64,000 nucleotides of DNA from Singulisphaera sp. GP187. Its GTDB lineage: Bacteria; Planctomycetota; Planctomycetia; Isosphaerales; Isosphaeraceae. The notes beneath the pieces were generated by a model. It was not told where the DNA came from, made no database searches, and saw only the letters and a program-made list of their open reading frames with translations. The position numbers and the translations under genes were made by a program. Every line of letters starts with the position of its first letter. Within the stretch, counting starts at the first letter, position 1. This document shows positions 17,194 through 25,622 of this stretch, in pieces. The DNA lies in the NCBI RefSeq assembly GCF_900129635.1, contig NZ_FSRB01000001.1:6213557-6277556 (forward strand), read 5' to 3'.

Positions 17194-18192
17194 ATGTTGC
17201 TCGATCCCGGCATGGACCTGACGCTACGGCCGATGCGCTACCCCGCCTTCTTCGAGATGTACAAGGCGGCGATCAAGAACACCTGGACGGTCGAGGAGGT
17301 GGACTTCTCGACCGACCTGGCCGACCTCGACCGGCGCGTCACCCCGGCGGAAAAGCACCTGATCCAGCGTCTGGTGGCCTTCTTCGCCACGGGTGACTCG
17401 ATCGTGGGCAACAACCTGGTGCTGAACCTCTACCAGCACATCAACTCGCCCGAAGCGCGGATGTACCTGTCCCGCCAGCTTTACGAGGAGTCACTGCATG
17501 TTCATTTTTATCTAACCTTGCTGGATAACTACCTCCCTGATATGGCCGAGCGCGAGCAAGCGTTCGCCGCGATCGAGAACATCCCGTCGATCAAGGGCAA
17601 GGCCGACTTCTGCTTCCGCTGGATCGACTCGATCGAGGGCCTCGACCGCCTCGAGACCCGCGCGCATCGGCGGCAGTTCCTCCTGAACCTGATCTGCTTC
17701 GCCGCGTGTATTGAGGGCCTCTTCTTCTTCGCGGCCTTTGCCTACGTCTATTTCCTCCGGTCCAAGGGCCTGCTCCATGGCCTGGCAACGGGGACGAACT
17801 GGGTCTTCCGCGACGAGAGCGCCCACATCGCGTTCGCGTTCAACGTGATCGCGATCGCCCGTCGCGAGGAGCCCGACCTGTTCGACGCAGACCTGGAGGC
17901 TGACGTCGTCGCGATGATGCGCGAGGCGGTCGAGTGCGAGACCGCCTTCGCCCGCGACGTCCTCTCGTTCGGCGTCGTGGGCCTGAGCCTGCAAGACCTG
18001 CGGAAATACCTCGAATACGTCGCCGACCGCCGTCTCGAGTCGCTCGGCATCGCCCCGGTCTACGGCTCGCGGAATCCGCTGGCGTTCATGGAGTTGCAGG
18101 ACGTCCAGGAACTCGCCAACTTCTTCGAGCGGCGGGTGTCCGCCTATCAGGTTGGAGTCACCGGCGACGTCGTATTCAGCGAAGAATTCTAA
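17194..18192 (+). CDS. nrdB: Ribonucleoside-diphosphate reductase, beta subunit (class I)
   Basis: 332 residues from the ATG at 17194; the longer in-frame extension back to 16540 runs inside nrdA and is rejected. Ferritin-like helices carry the iron ligands: Asp in ATGDSIV, ExxH in EESLH, Glu in EGLFFF and ExxH in RDESAH. The tyrosine four residues after the first ligand His (EESLHVHFY) matches the radical Tyr of class Ia proteins. It generates the radical used by NrdA. The sequence ends near the start of a repeat-rich noncoding region. Confidence 0.95.
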   Translation: MLLDPGMDLTLRPMRYPAFFEMYKAAIKNTWTVEEVDFSTDLADLDRRVTPAEKHLIQRLVAFFATGDSIVGNNLVLNLYQHINSPEARMYLSRQLYEESLHVHFYLTLLDNYLPDMAEREQAFAAIENIPSIKGKADFCFRWIDSIEGLDRLETRAHRRQFLLNLICFAACIEGLFFFAAFAYVYFLRSKGLLHGLATGTNWVFRDESAHIAFAFNVIAIARREEPDLFDADLEADVVAMMREAVECETAFARDVLSFGVVGLSLQDLRKYLEYVADRRLESLGIAPVYGSRNPLAFMELQDVQELANFFERRVSAYQVGVTGDVVFSEEF

Positions 18193-18245
18193 CAATCGAA
18201 AATAGTTGTGGACTTACGTGCGAAAAACACATAAGGTTGCGTGGT

Positions 18246-18480
18246 GGGTCTTTATTTAATGATCTAGGTGACCTCGGTTGCTTGCAAGCCGCCGAGGTCG
18301 CGAAGCGGCAAGCGGATCGTCGACCCAAGACCGAGACTGTGGTTATTGCCGTTGCCGGCTTGAGTTCGCGCATCGAGCAAGTCTCTGTTGCGGCTCCCTG
18401 GCTGAACCCAACACCTCCTCCCTTTCCACCTTCCCCTGGGACCAGTGTCCCAGGGGAGATTGGAATGAAACAAATCAAAA
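18246..18480 (+). repeat. Duplicated noncoding element, copy 1
   Basis: About 235 bp that reappears diverged at 20105-20335. Shared blocks include GGTTGCTTGCAAGC, ATTGCCGTTGCCGGCTTGAG, a CATCGA.CA.GTCTCTG block and GGCTGAACCCAAC, followed by a strong hairpin and GAGATTG. The copies differ most in the hairpin sequence but both keep it fully paired, which suggests selection on an RNA structure or a hairpin-ended repeat. No coding frame is conserved between copies. Confidence 0.7.
18432..18457. terminator. Hairpin of element copy 1, possible nrdB-operon terminator
   Basis: TCCCCTGGGAC pairs perfectly with GTCCCAGGGGA around a four-base loop. No T tract follows directly, so it is a strong hairpin rather than a textbook intrinsic terminator. 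Confidence 0.45.
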
Positions 18481-18730
18481 AAAATTAATTGGTATGTGCA
18501 TCCGCGATCCCGACGGTTGAAGCAATCGGGCGCAATAATGGCTGCGGCAAAGATCTCCACGACCGGACCGTTTCTATTGAGCAATGATAATGTCGTTGTG
18601 TGTAAACGTCTTTGCAAATCGGATATTTTTGCTGCGGGAATGCGATGTTGATTGCGATGAACTCAGCCGACAGCAAGTGCTCCCTCTACCCGATCTCGTA
18701 TTTTACGACCAACACCCCGCTCTTCAGTTG

Positions 18731-18877
18731 CTAGAGCGGTTTTCCTTTGCATTGCGCACAGCGGAGGAAAAAGGGGACTGGCTCCCGGCCCCTGAGCCCT
18801 TGAATCTCGCCGAACACTTTGGAGGCCGGGTGCCTGTCCCCTTTTTCCGTGCGCCAGCCGGTCGGGAACCGCTCTAG
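18731..18877 (+). mobile_element. 147-bp MITE, copy 1
   Basis: The element starts CTAGAGCGGTT and ends AACCGCTCTAG (inverted termini), with an inner GGAAAAAGGGGAC / GTCCCCTTTTTCC inverted pair. A second copy lies inverted at 27268-27414; aligned by eye they differ at about 3 of 147 positions. CTAG termini would suit an element that duplicates a TA dinucleotide. Too short to encode a transposase, so it must be moved in trans. Confidence 0.8.
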
Positions 18878-19564
18878 AAGAACGTGAGCGCCCCCTCACT
18901 CTGAATCGATACGGTATCGGTTCTGACTGGGCTCGAGTGTCAAACTTAGGTTCAATATTTGCGAACTTTAGTTGGTTGTGGTGGGGACCGGGATTGAGGG
19001 GACAATTTTGGCCCCGAGGAGTTTTGAGAACAAGTTGTCGAAAAGTTCGAGACACAGGGGCAGAAGTGAACTATAATCACAATGATCCAAGATACCGCTG
19101 TTTTTATGCGGGGAAGCTTTTTTGTCTCGTCGTCATAACCGTCGTAGTGGTTCAGGTTCGAATGATGCTTTGAGCCCACGCTGGTGCTTCGCCCTTGTCG
19201 GAGTTCCAATCGCCAAGACAGATGATGGCGTTGAGTTAACCACGGTGCCGGTACTTCGGTGTGAGTGGTAGACGCTGGAACAACCTCGGAATTATCGTTT
19301 CTTTGCGGATATGGCGACAAAACGAAATGCATGCGTGTTCGTGTTTGTGCGTGTTGGTTCTCAGGGGCGAATCGATTTTGATCTGACAATCGCTTCGTTG
19401 CGAGTCGGCTGCGTCCCTCGGGGCTTATTTTTCTGGGTTTGAACCTCGTTGTGGACTTGGACTCGAAGTCTGGAGTGCCTCGGTCTTGTTTTGCTCGGTC
19501 ACCACGCTCGTTCTCGTGAAGGTCGGTCTTTACTCTCGTTAACCTTTCAAGGAGTTGCATCGCA
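18878..19564. other. AT-richer noncoding gap
   Basis: Almost 700 bp without a believable gene on either strand; base composition is visibly less GC-rich than the flanking genes. The last part should hold the promoter of the small secreted protein at 19565, whose start is preceded by CAAGGAGTTG. Confidence 0.4.
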
Positions 19565-19948
19565 ATGGCAATTAAGTTTCCCTGGCTGGGAACACGCAGG
19601 ACGATCTCTCTTGGTCTTACGATCGTGGCGTTCGGTCTAGCCGTTTTTACGGCCATAGACGCGAACGCTGATGCGACTATCGGGTATCCTCAGAAGGACG
19701 AAGATATTACAAGCGAAGCCAGCAATTTGGTCGCCACTGGCGATCTGTTAGATGCGCCGATTGGCACTGTTGTACTCTACGATGCGGACGGCAATCCCAT
19801 CTGGCCGACGTATGTGTTCGGGGACTTCGAGTACCTGGGATACTGGTTCGCGTATTTCCCTCCGCTTCCCCCTGGAGTCTATGTCCTGCATGTTGAAGAC
19901 ATTTATGGGATTGGCGAGACCGCAAGAGGGATCTATGTGGGACCGTAG
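19565..19948 (+). CDS. Small exported protein, paralogue of the 23729-24358 product
   Basis: 127 residues with a basic start and a hydrophobic signal segment (TISLGLTIVAFGLAVFTAIDANA, cleaved after ANA). The mature domain (ITSEASNLVATGDLL ... FPPLPPGVYVLHVEDIYG ... ARGIYVGP) aligns closely with the C-terminal half of the protein at 23729-24358 and ends with the same GIYVGP. Predicted beta-rich, Ig-like. The leaders also match: both genes have AAGGAGTTG, then A/C-rich bases, then ATG. A terminator follows. It is separated from the paralogue by a sigma factor and a kinase. Family and function unknown. Confidence 0.75.
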   Translation: MAIKFPWLGTRRTISLGLTIVAFGLAVFTAIDANADATIGYPQKDEDITSEASNLVATGDLLDAPIGTVVLYDADGNPIWPTYVFGDFEYLGYWFAYFPPLPPGVYVLHVEDIYGIGETARGIYVGP

Positions 19949-20012
19949 ACGTGTGCTGACTAGGTGGCAGACGCGGATTTAGCCATCTGGGATCTTCTTC
20001 AGTCTCCCATGA

Positions 20013-20052
20013 CCAACGATTGCCTTTGTGATGAAGGCTCGTTGGTTTTTTT
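20013..20052 (+). terminator. Rho-independent terminator after the small exported protein
   Basis: CCAACGA at 20013-20019 pairs with TCGTTGG at 20039-20045, with an inner GCCTT/AAGGC stem, followed by seven T residues. Confidence 0.8.
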
Positions 20053-20104
20053 GTGCAATGAGGATGTCGTGAATCCGGGAGGTGCAAGTCCTATTCGGAT
20101 CCGA

Positions 20105-20335
20105 CTTTGATGATTTGGGCGACCTTGGTTGCTTGCAAGCATTTGGGATCGTGAATCGGCGTGCGGTACTTCGACCTGAGACCGCGGTGATTGCCGTTGC
20201 CGGCTTGAGTTCCAACATCGAACAGGTCTCTGACACGGCTCCTGGCTGAACCCAACGCCTCTCCCTCCCCCTTGAGACTGCGGGCAGGACACCCGCAGTC
20301 TCAAGGGGGAGGGAGAGATTGAATTGAATCAAGCG
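20105..20335 (+). repeat. Duplicated noncoding element, copy 2
   Basis: Diverged copy of the element at 18246-18480, in the same orientation and with the same block order. It ends in a 25-bp perfect hairpin (20261-20317) whose sequence differs from copy 1. It follows the terminator of the gene at 19565, as copy 1 follows nrdB, so both lie in 3' regions. Confidence 0.7.
20261..20317. repeat. 25-bp perfect inverted repeat (hairpin)
   Basis: The 25 bases at 20261-20285 are exactly complementary to 20293-20317 around a seven-base loop CAGGACA. No T tract follows. It is the structural end of the duplicated element copy 2. Confidence 0.85.
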
Positions 20336-20860
20336 AATCCAATGCGGGTGAGCGCACCATCACCTCGAGCCGGTACGGCCTCGGTTCGGAACCGGCTCAG
20401 GCACGGGCACCCGAGCTTTGAGCTCGGGCCGACTTGGTTTTGCGCCTTCGGTTCGGGCCGCAGTCGGAGTAAAATCGATTCGATTCGCGGGATCGGTAAA
20501 TTCGATCGGGATCGCACGTTCTTACGAGCGAATCTCGTTGGCCGGGGGGGGACCTTCCAGCTCGTGTTGTTGACGCTGTGATTCGCTTCCTTTTGTGCGG
20601 GCGACGACCACCTCGGTTCGTAGGTTCGCAGCCTGGATCGCGATGTTCGCGGCGGACTCTCCCGAAAAATACGAGACTTCGGGACGAAAGAAAACTATTC
20701 TATTAACGGGATGCGGGAATCCTTGTTTTTGGTGCCGCGTTGCTTTTCATTCGACGAAGTCATGGTCCAATTCGTATCCTAATCTCAAGCCCGAATGGCC
20801 TTCGGGTCCCCAGGCCGTTGCTTTTTCCACACCGAATCATCCGATCGCCGAGGAATCGCC
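20336..20860. other. Noncoding gap upstream of the sigma factor
   Basis: About 520 bp with no convincing gene. It contains the hairpin CCCGAGCT-TTG-AGCTCGGG near 20409-20427. The sigma factor frame is open upstream of its likely GTG start, but that part reads as noncoding. Confidence 0.4.
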
Positions 20861-21475
20861 GTGACAGATGACTGCGTTGTGTTTAATGAGGCTTCAGAGA
20901 AGACTTCTGAAAGCCTCGTTGTTCTTATGAAGGCGAAGGACCAGGAAGCCTGGCAGCGTTTCGTGCAACTTTATGGGCCGCTCGTCTACCACTGGTGCCG
21001 GCGGTTCGGCCTCCAAGAGGCCGAGGCGGCCGACGTGGGGCAGGAAGTGTTTCGGACCGTGTCCGGCTCGATCGCCGGTTTCCAACGGAATCAGAAGGGG
21101 GATTCGTTTCGCGGCTGGCTCCGCACCATCACGCGCACCCGAACCATCGACTTCCTGCGACGTAAGGCGAAGGAGCCTGAGGCGGTCGGCGGAAGCGATG
21201 CGCAGGCGATGCTGCTTGATCTTCCCGCAAATTTTGTGGACGAGCCGGTTTCGCCCGATGACGAGGAACAGATCCTGGTCCGTCGCGTCAGCGACCTGGT
21301 TCTTGAGAACTGTAAGCCGGAAAGTCGTCAGGCCTTCTTGCGTGTGGTGGTGGCAGGGGAACATCCGTCCTCCGTGGCGGCCGACCTGGGGATGACGGTT
21401 AACGCCGTCTACCTGGCGAAGTCGCACATTTTGCGGCGGATCCGCGAAGGGTTTGCCCAACTCGTCAACGACTGA
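20861..21475 (+). CDS. ECF-type sigma-70 family RNA polymerase sigma factor
   Basis: 204 residues from a GTG at 20861, chosen because GAGGAATC lies just upstream; an in-frame ATG at 20795 would add a non-conserved tail. Region 2 is recognisable (EAWQRFVQLYGPLVYHWCRR, then ADVGQEVFRTV and RGWLRTITRTRTIDFLRR), and region 4 ends with a helix-turn-helix (PSSVAADLGMTVNAVYLAKSHILRRIREGF). It redirects RNA polymerase to a specific regulon. It lies 65 bp before a Ser/Thr kinase whose N-terminus looks like a zinc-binding anti-sigma segment; this pairing is typical of planctomycete ECF-kinase systems. Target promoters are not known. Confidence 0.92.
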   Translation: MTDDCVVFNEASEKTSESLVVLMKAKDQEAWQRFVQLYGPLVYHWCRRFGLQEAEAADVGQEVFRTVSGSIAGFQRNQKGDSFRGWLRTITRTRTIDFLRRKAKEPEAVGGSDAQAMLLDLPANFVDEPVSPDDEEQILVRRVSDLVLENCKPESRQAFLRVVVAGEHPSSVAADLGMTVNAVYLAKSHILRRIREGFAQLVND

Positions 21476-21540
21476 CGAGGCACGAGCGCGGCGAGGTCGC
21501 TGGCTCCCGAAGCCTGTTCGGAATTGTTCGAGGTACTCCG

Positions 21541-23724
21541 ATGATTCCATCCGCGTCCGCCGCCACCGCCGTGGCGGAGTGCCCCGACGAACGACTGCTC
21601 CTGCAGTTCGATCGCGGCGAGCTCTCCGATCCGGCCTACTCGAGCATCTCGTTGCACGTCTCGTCGTGCGACCGTTGCGTGGAGACCCTCGACCAACTCC
21701 TGAGCGACGGTGAGGACGAAGCCGACGACGACCCGCTCATTGCTTGCTTGAAGCAATGCTTGCGGGCTCCTCAGTCGCCGATGAGCCTCGAATACACCGC
21801 GCTGGAGAATCGCGCGAAGGCGCTCGAAGCCGAGGCGAAGATCCGGCGGGCGGCCGCGTGGGACCAGGGGCTCGGCGTCGATGGCAAACCGGTCGTCGGC
21901 CTCCGAATCGGACCTTACGAGGTGCTGGGGAGGGTCGGCCGGGGGGGGATGGGAGTCGTCTACCGTGCGTTGCAGCCGCGGTTACAACGCACGGTCGCCA
22001 TCAAGATGATTCTGGCGGGCCATCACGCGAGTGACTCCACAGTCGCCCGATTCATGCGCGAAGGGAAAGCGGTCGCGCGGCTGCATCATGCCAACGTAGT
22101 GCAGGTCTACGAACTTGGCGAGCACGAGGGGCTCCCCTACCTGGCGATGGAATACGTCGAAGGGGGCTGTCTCGAGGCGAAGCTGGGGCACGAGGCGTTT
22201 GAGCCGAGAGACGCCGCGGCTTTGATGGTGATACTGGCCAAGGCGGTGCAGTACGCCCACAATCAGGGGGTCGTGCATCGCGACCTCAAGCCGGCCAACG
22301 TCCTGCTCGCCCAGGACGGGACCCCGAAGATCACCGACTTCGGACTCGCCAAGCTGCTGGACGCGGACCCGGACGACAACTCCACCGTCTTTCTGACCGA
22401 GACGGACACGATCCTGGGCACTCCGAACTACATGGCCCCCGAACAGGCGGAGGGCCGGTCGGCGGACATCGGCCGGGCGACGGATGTTTATGCATTAGGG
22501 GCGATCCTCTACGCGTTGCTCACCGGCCACCCGCCGTTTCAGGAGAAGACCAAGCTCAAGACTTTGGAGCGAGTTCGGGCCACGCCACCGATCTCCCCGT
22601 CAGGCCTCCGTCCCGAGGTGCCCTACTGGTTGGAGGCGATCTGTCTGACCTGCCTCGAGAAATCACCCCAGCGGCGGTTTCCCACGGCCCAAGCCCTGGC
22701 CGATGACCTCGAACGCTGGCTGAGCGACGAACGGCCCCAGGGAACGCCGAGTACGATCACGCGGCTCACGCGCTCGACGCGGAAGAACCTGGGCAAGGTG
22801 GTCTGCGGGTCGGCACTCCTCATGGCTGTGAGCGGATTTGCCCTGAAAAAACCCGATCTCATGGCGGTGAGCGGATCTGTCCCGGACAAATCCCATCAGG
22901 CGATTGAGCAGGCGCAACGCGATTTAGCGAGCGGGCGAGCCGTGACACTGATTGGTAAGACCGGGGGACCGAAGTGGTCCGATTGGAGATCGGAAAAAGC
23001 CAACGGCCTGCAGGAGCTTGGCGTCGATCAAACCTGGTTGGTTTCGACCTGGAACCGAGCACTCGTTGAACTCCTGCCGGATCCGCAATCGGACAGCTAT
23101 CGGATCAACGTACAGGTGCGTCATGAAAAAAATGGTACGGCAGGTGAAGTCGGGCTCTATTTCGCACGCAAGACGTCTCCGTTTCAAACGTCCAAAATTG
23201 AGTTCTTTACGCAGTTGACCTTCGATGACGTGCGAACCGTGAGGTCAACGGTCTTAACGCAGATGGTTACTAAGCCCGGAATGCTTCCGGTAAAGCGGCC
23301 CCACCGTGTCCAACTCTTTCCTCGTCTGATCAGTAATTCAGAACGGCCAGACGATTACGATCAGAAGCTTGCTAGTTTTCCCGGGCCAGAGTTCGAGCCG
23401 TCTGGTGAGTTAGAAGCACGCTGGAATGACCTCGAGATCGTTGTCACTCCGGCGAAGATCACGGCGGGATGGAATGGCCGGACATTCTCGATGACCCCCG
23501 CGGAAGTCCAGAAGGGGATCGAGTTCGGACAGCAGGAGATTGAGAATAGCCTGACCGCCCATCCAGATCGTGTCAGGCGCACGCCTCGTGGGTTTATTCC
23601 CAAGTTTGAACTACGCGGTGGAGTTGGACTCTACGTGCGGAACGGCGCGGCGTCGTTCCGATCGTTTACTGTGACCCCTCTGAAGACCAGCCCCCTCGTT
23701 CGTGAAACATCCAAGGAGTTGTAA
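21541..23724 (+). CDS. Membrane Ser/Thr protein kinase with anti-sigma-like N-terminus
   Basis: 727 residues. The N-terminus has HVSSCDRC, a His-x3-Cys-x2-Cys pattern of zinc-type anti-sigma factors. The Hanks kinase domain follows: GRVGRGGMGVVYRA (about 133-146), VAIK, HRDLKPANVLL (about 246), DFGLAK and GTPNYMAPEQ. One membrane segment is likely near VVCGSALLMAVSGFAL (about 420-435), then an exported ~290-residue domain of unknown fold rich in Trp and Lys. An in-frame 39-bp tandem duplication lies at the membrane segment (22819-22896). Together with the preceding sigma factor it probably senses an extracellular cue and phosphorylates or releases the sigma factor; that is inference. Confidence 0.92.
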   Translation: MIPSASAATAVAECPDERLLLQFDRGELSDPAYSSISLHVSSCDRCVETLDQLLSDGEDEADDDPLIACLKQCLRAPQSPMSLEYTALENRAKALEAEAKIRRAAAWDQGLGVDGKPVVGLRIGPYEVLGRVGRGGMGVVYRALQPRLQRTVAIKMILAGHHASDSTVARFMREGKAVARLHHANVVQVYELGEHEGLPYLAMEYVEGGCLEAKLGHEAFEPRDAAALMVILAKAVQYAHNQGVVHRDLKPANVLLAQDGTPKITDFGLAKLLDADPDDNSTVFLTETDTILGTPNYMAPEQAEGRSADIGRATDVYALGAILYALLTGHPPFQEKTKLKTLERVRATPPISPSGLRPEVPYWLEAICLTCLEKSPQRRFPTAQALADDLERWLSDERPQGTPSTITRLTRSTRKNLGKVVCGSALLMAVSGFALKKPDLMAVSGSVPDKSHQAIEQAQRDLASGRAVTLIGKTGGPKWSDWRSEKANGLQELGVDQTWLVSTWNRALVELLPDPQSDSYRINVQVRHEKNGTAGEVGLYFARKTSPFQTSKIEFFTQLTFDDVRTVRSTVLTQMVTKPGMLPVKRPHRVQLFPRLISNSERPDDYDQKLASFPGPEFEPSGELEARWNDLEIVVTPAKITAGWNGRTFSMTPAEVQKGIEFGQQEIENSLTAHPDRVRRTPRGFIPKFELRGGVGLYVRNGAASFRSFTVTPLKTSPLVRETSKEL

Positions 23725-23728
23725 CGCA

Positions 23729-24358
23729 ATGTCGCTCGAGATCACCTGGCCGCGGGCTCACGAGTCTCAGTCGGTTCCCAAGTCGCTTGTGGCGTTCGGG
23801 CTGGCCGATGAGTCGACTGTCGGGGTCGTCGGCGCATGTCGGTCCATTTCGGAACCGGCGGTGCCGATTCCATGCACCGTTGTCAGTTTCATGTTGACCG
23901 AGGGGGCCGGAAAAGGAGCGTACCGCTACCGGTGGTCGATCGTTGTCAAGACGCCAGGCCCGGGAGATTACGTCCTCACGGTCTCGGGCTTGAGAGCAGA
24001 CGGAAGCCTCGACCCCGATCCGGTGAGCGTTCCGTTTCGGGTTGGGCAGGCGAGTGTTTCGATGCTGGCCGGATTGGGCCTCGCGAACGTCCTGTATCCC
24101 GGTACGAACCAAGACATCACCCTCGAGGCAAGTAATCTAACGGCCAATGGCGACCTGATCACTTACCCGCTCGCCCTTCTTGAATTCAAAGACTCAAGCG
24201 GTAATGTGATCACACCTACCAGCCTGTACGAAGACTACCAGTTCATGGAATGTTGGATCGCGACCTATCCTCCTCTTGCTCCTGGTACCTATTCGTTGCA
24301 TGTTGAAGACGCCAATGGCAATGGACAGACCGCAACAGGAATCTATGTGGGGCCGTAG
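23729..24358 (+). CDS. Ig-like beta-rich protein, paralogue of the 19565 product
   Basis: 209 residues from ATG 23729. The start is set by AAGGAGTTG just upstream, matching the leader of the paralogue at 19565; the Shine-Dalgarno lies inside the last codons of the kinase gene (4-bp gap), so the genes are coupled. The first half (EPAVPIPCTVVSF, PGPGDYVLTVSGLRADG) looks like one beta-sandwich, the second half (ITLEASNLTANGDL ... YPPLAPGTYSLHVEDANG ... GIYVGP) matches the 19565 protein. No clear signal peptide is visible, unlike the paralogue, so localisation is uncertain. It may be a partner of the kinase sensor domain. Confidence 0.75.
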   Translation: MSLEITWPRAHESQSVPKSLVAFGLADESTVGVVGACRSISEPAVPIPCTVVSFMLTEGAGKGAYRYRWSIVVKTPGPGDYVLTVSGLRADGSLDPDPVSVPFRVGQASVSMLAGLGLANVLYPGTNQDITLEASNLTANGDLITYPLALLEFKDSSGNVITPTSLYEDYQFMECWIATYPPLAPGTYSLHVEDANGNGQTATGIYVGP

Positions 24359-24534
24359 CCACCTGCGAACTGACGGTTGGTCGCAGGTCTGAGCGTTCGA
24401 GACCTTCTTGTCCTCCCGAGGCCGGCGCGTGCCTCAATGGCAAAAGCTCGTTGGTGGACCAGGTTCGTGCCGGTGCTTTGCGCACTAGGGCGTTGGCATT
24501 GTGATTGTCAGATTTGTGTTAAAGGGTTCCTGTT

Positions 24535-25533
24535 ATGCGTAGACGTGCATTTACTCTCATCGAACTGCTGGTTGTTGTGAGTATCATTGGGCTCCTGATT
24601 GGCTTGTTGCTGCCCGCCGTGCAGGCGGCCCGGGAGTCGGCACGGCGGATGCAGTGCACGAATAACCTCAAGCAGATCGGCTTGGGCGCTCACAATTTCG
24701 AGACGGCGAACGGCGCCTTTCCACCTGGAACGAGTCCAGGCCCGAGTTATGCGTCCACTCTCGTTTTTCTGCTCCCGTTTCTCGAACAGGGCAGCCGCTA
24801 CGACCAATTCGACCTCACGACCAACGTCTCGAGCACTTGGACTAACTGGACCGTACGAAGCCAGGATATTTCTGGATTCCTTTGTCCTTCCGATCCGTCC
24901 ACGGGCCAATGGTTGGAACCCCTTGTCAAGGCGGGCCAACCGCCGGTCGCGTCCGGGCGAACGAATTATTATGGCAACCTGGGCGCCCATGCTTGGGCGT
25001 TCAATCAATCGGGCACCTCTGTAAAAGATTCAAGATATGCTGGCGTCTTTGCTTATACATCCTCGACACGAATGTCGGAAATTACGGACGGCAGCAGTAA
25101 CACCGTGATGTTCGCTGAGATCAAACGCGGTGCGTCTCCGACATTGAGTGATCTCGACGTCATCGTCGTGCTTCCGAATCTCTGGGGTACGGGCGATCCT
25201 GCGACCAATGTGAATAATTTGATGCCTCTGGCGGTTTGCAATGTCCTGCCAGGTTACAAGCGGCTTCCCTACGTCGGTCTCCAATATCAGAACGGGACAT
25301 TGATCTCCGGGCTCTACACTCATACGCTCGTCCCAAATTCAAAGAATCGCGACTGCGTAAGTGCGGCCCTCAACCAATCCCACCTCGCCTCCCGAAGTTA
25401 TCATTCGGGTGGAGTCAATGTTGCCCTCTGTGACGGCTCGGTTCGGTTTATCAAAAATTCCATTCAATTGGATGTGTGGAGAGCGTTGGGCACCCGTGCC
25501 GGAGGGGAAACGATCGACTCCTCAGCGTATTGA
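24535..25533 (+). CDS. DUF1559 domain-containing prepilin-like protein
   Basis: 332 residues. The leader MRRRAFTLIELLVVVSIIGL is a prepilin signal with Ala instead of Gly before the processed Phe, a tolerated but less common choice. The DUF1559 body (LLPAVQAARESARRMQCTNN) and the C-terminal SYHSGGVNVALCDGSVRFIK are present. It is the last gene of the sigma/kinase island and is followed by a hairpin terminator overlapping its stop. Exported pseudopilin-like role assumed from the family. Confidence 0.94.
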   Translation: MRRRAFTLIELLVVVSIIGLLIGLLLPAVQAARESARRMQCTNNLKQIGLGAHNFETANGAFPPGTSPGPSYASTLVFLLPFLEQGSRYDQFDLTTNVSSTWTNWTVRSQDISGFLCPSDPSTGQWLEPLVKAGQPPVASGRTNYYGNLGAHAWAFNQSGTSVKDSRYAGVFAYTSSTRMSEITDGSSNTVMFAEIKRGASPTLSDLDVIVVLPNLWGTGDPATNVNNLMPLAVCNVLPGYKRLPYVGLQYQNGTLISGLYTHTLVPNSKNRDCVSAALNQSHLASRSYHSGGVNVALCDGSVRFIKNSIQLDVWRALGTRAGGETIDSSAY

Positions 25534-25555
25534 GCTGAGGAGTAGGAGTTTTTCC
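25517..25555 (+). terminator. Terminator overlapping the DUF1559 stop codon
   Basis: ACTCCTCAGC (25517-25526) pairs with GCTGAGGAGT (25534-25543) and is followed by AGGAGTTTTT. A second hairpin, CCGCGGGAC/GTCCCGCGG (25554-25576), lies directly after and could serve the convergent dipeptidase gene. Confidence 0.65.
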
Positions 25556-25622
25556 GCGGGACGATCGGTCCCGCGGCCGTCCGATCGGCTGACCTTACCT
25601 TGCATTATGCGTCTGCCGCGGC

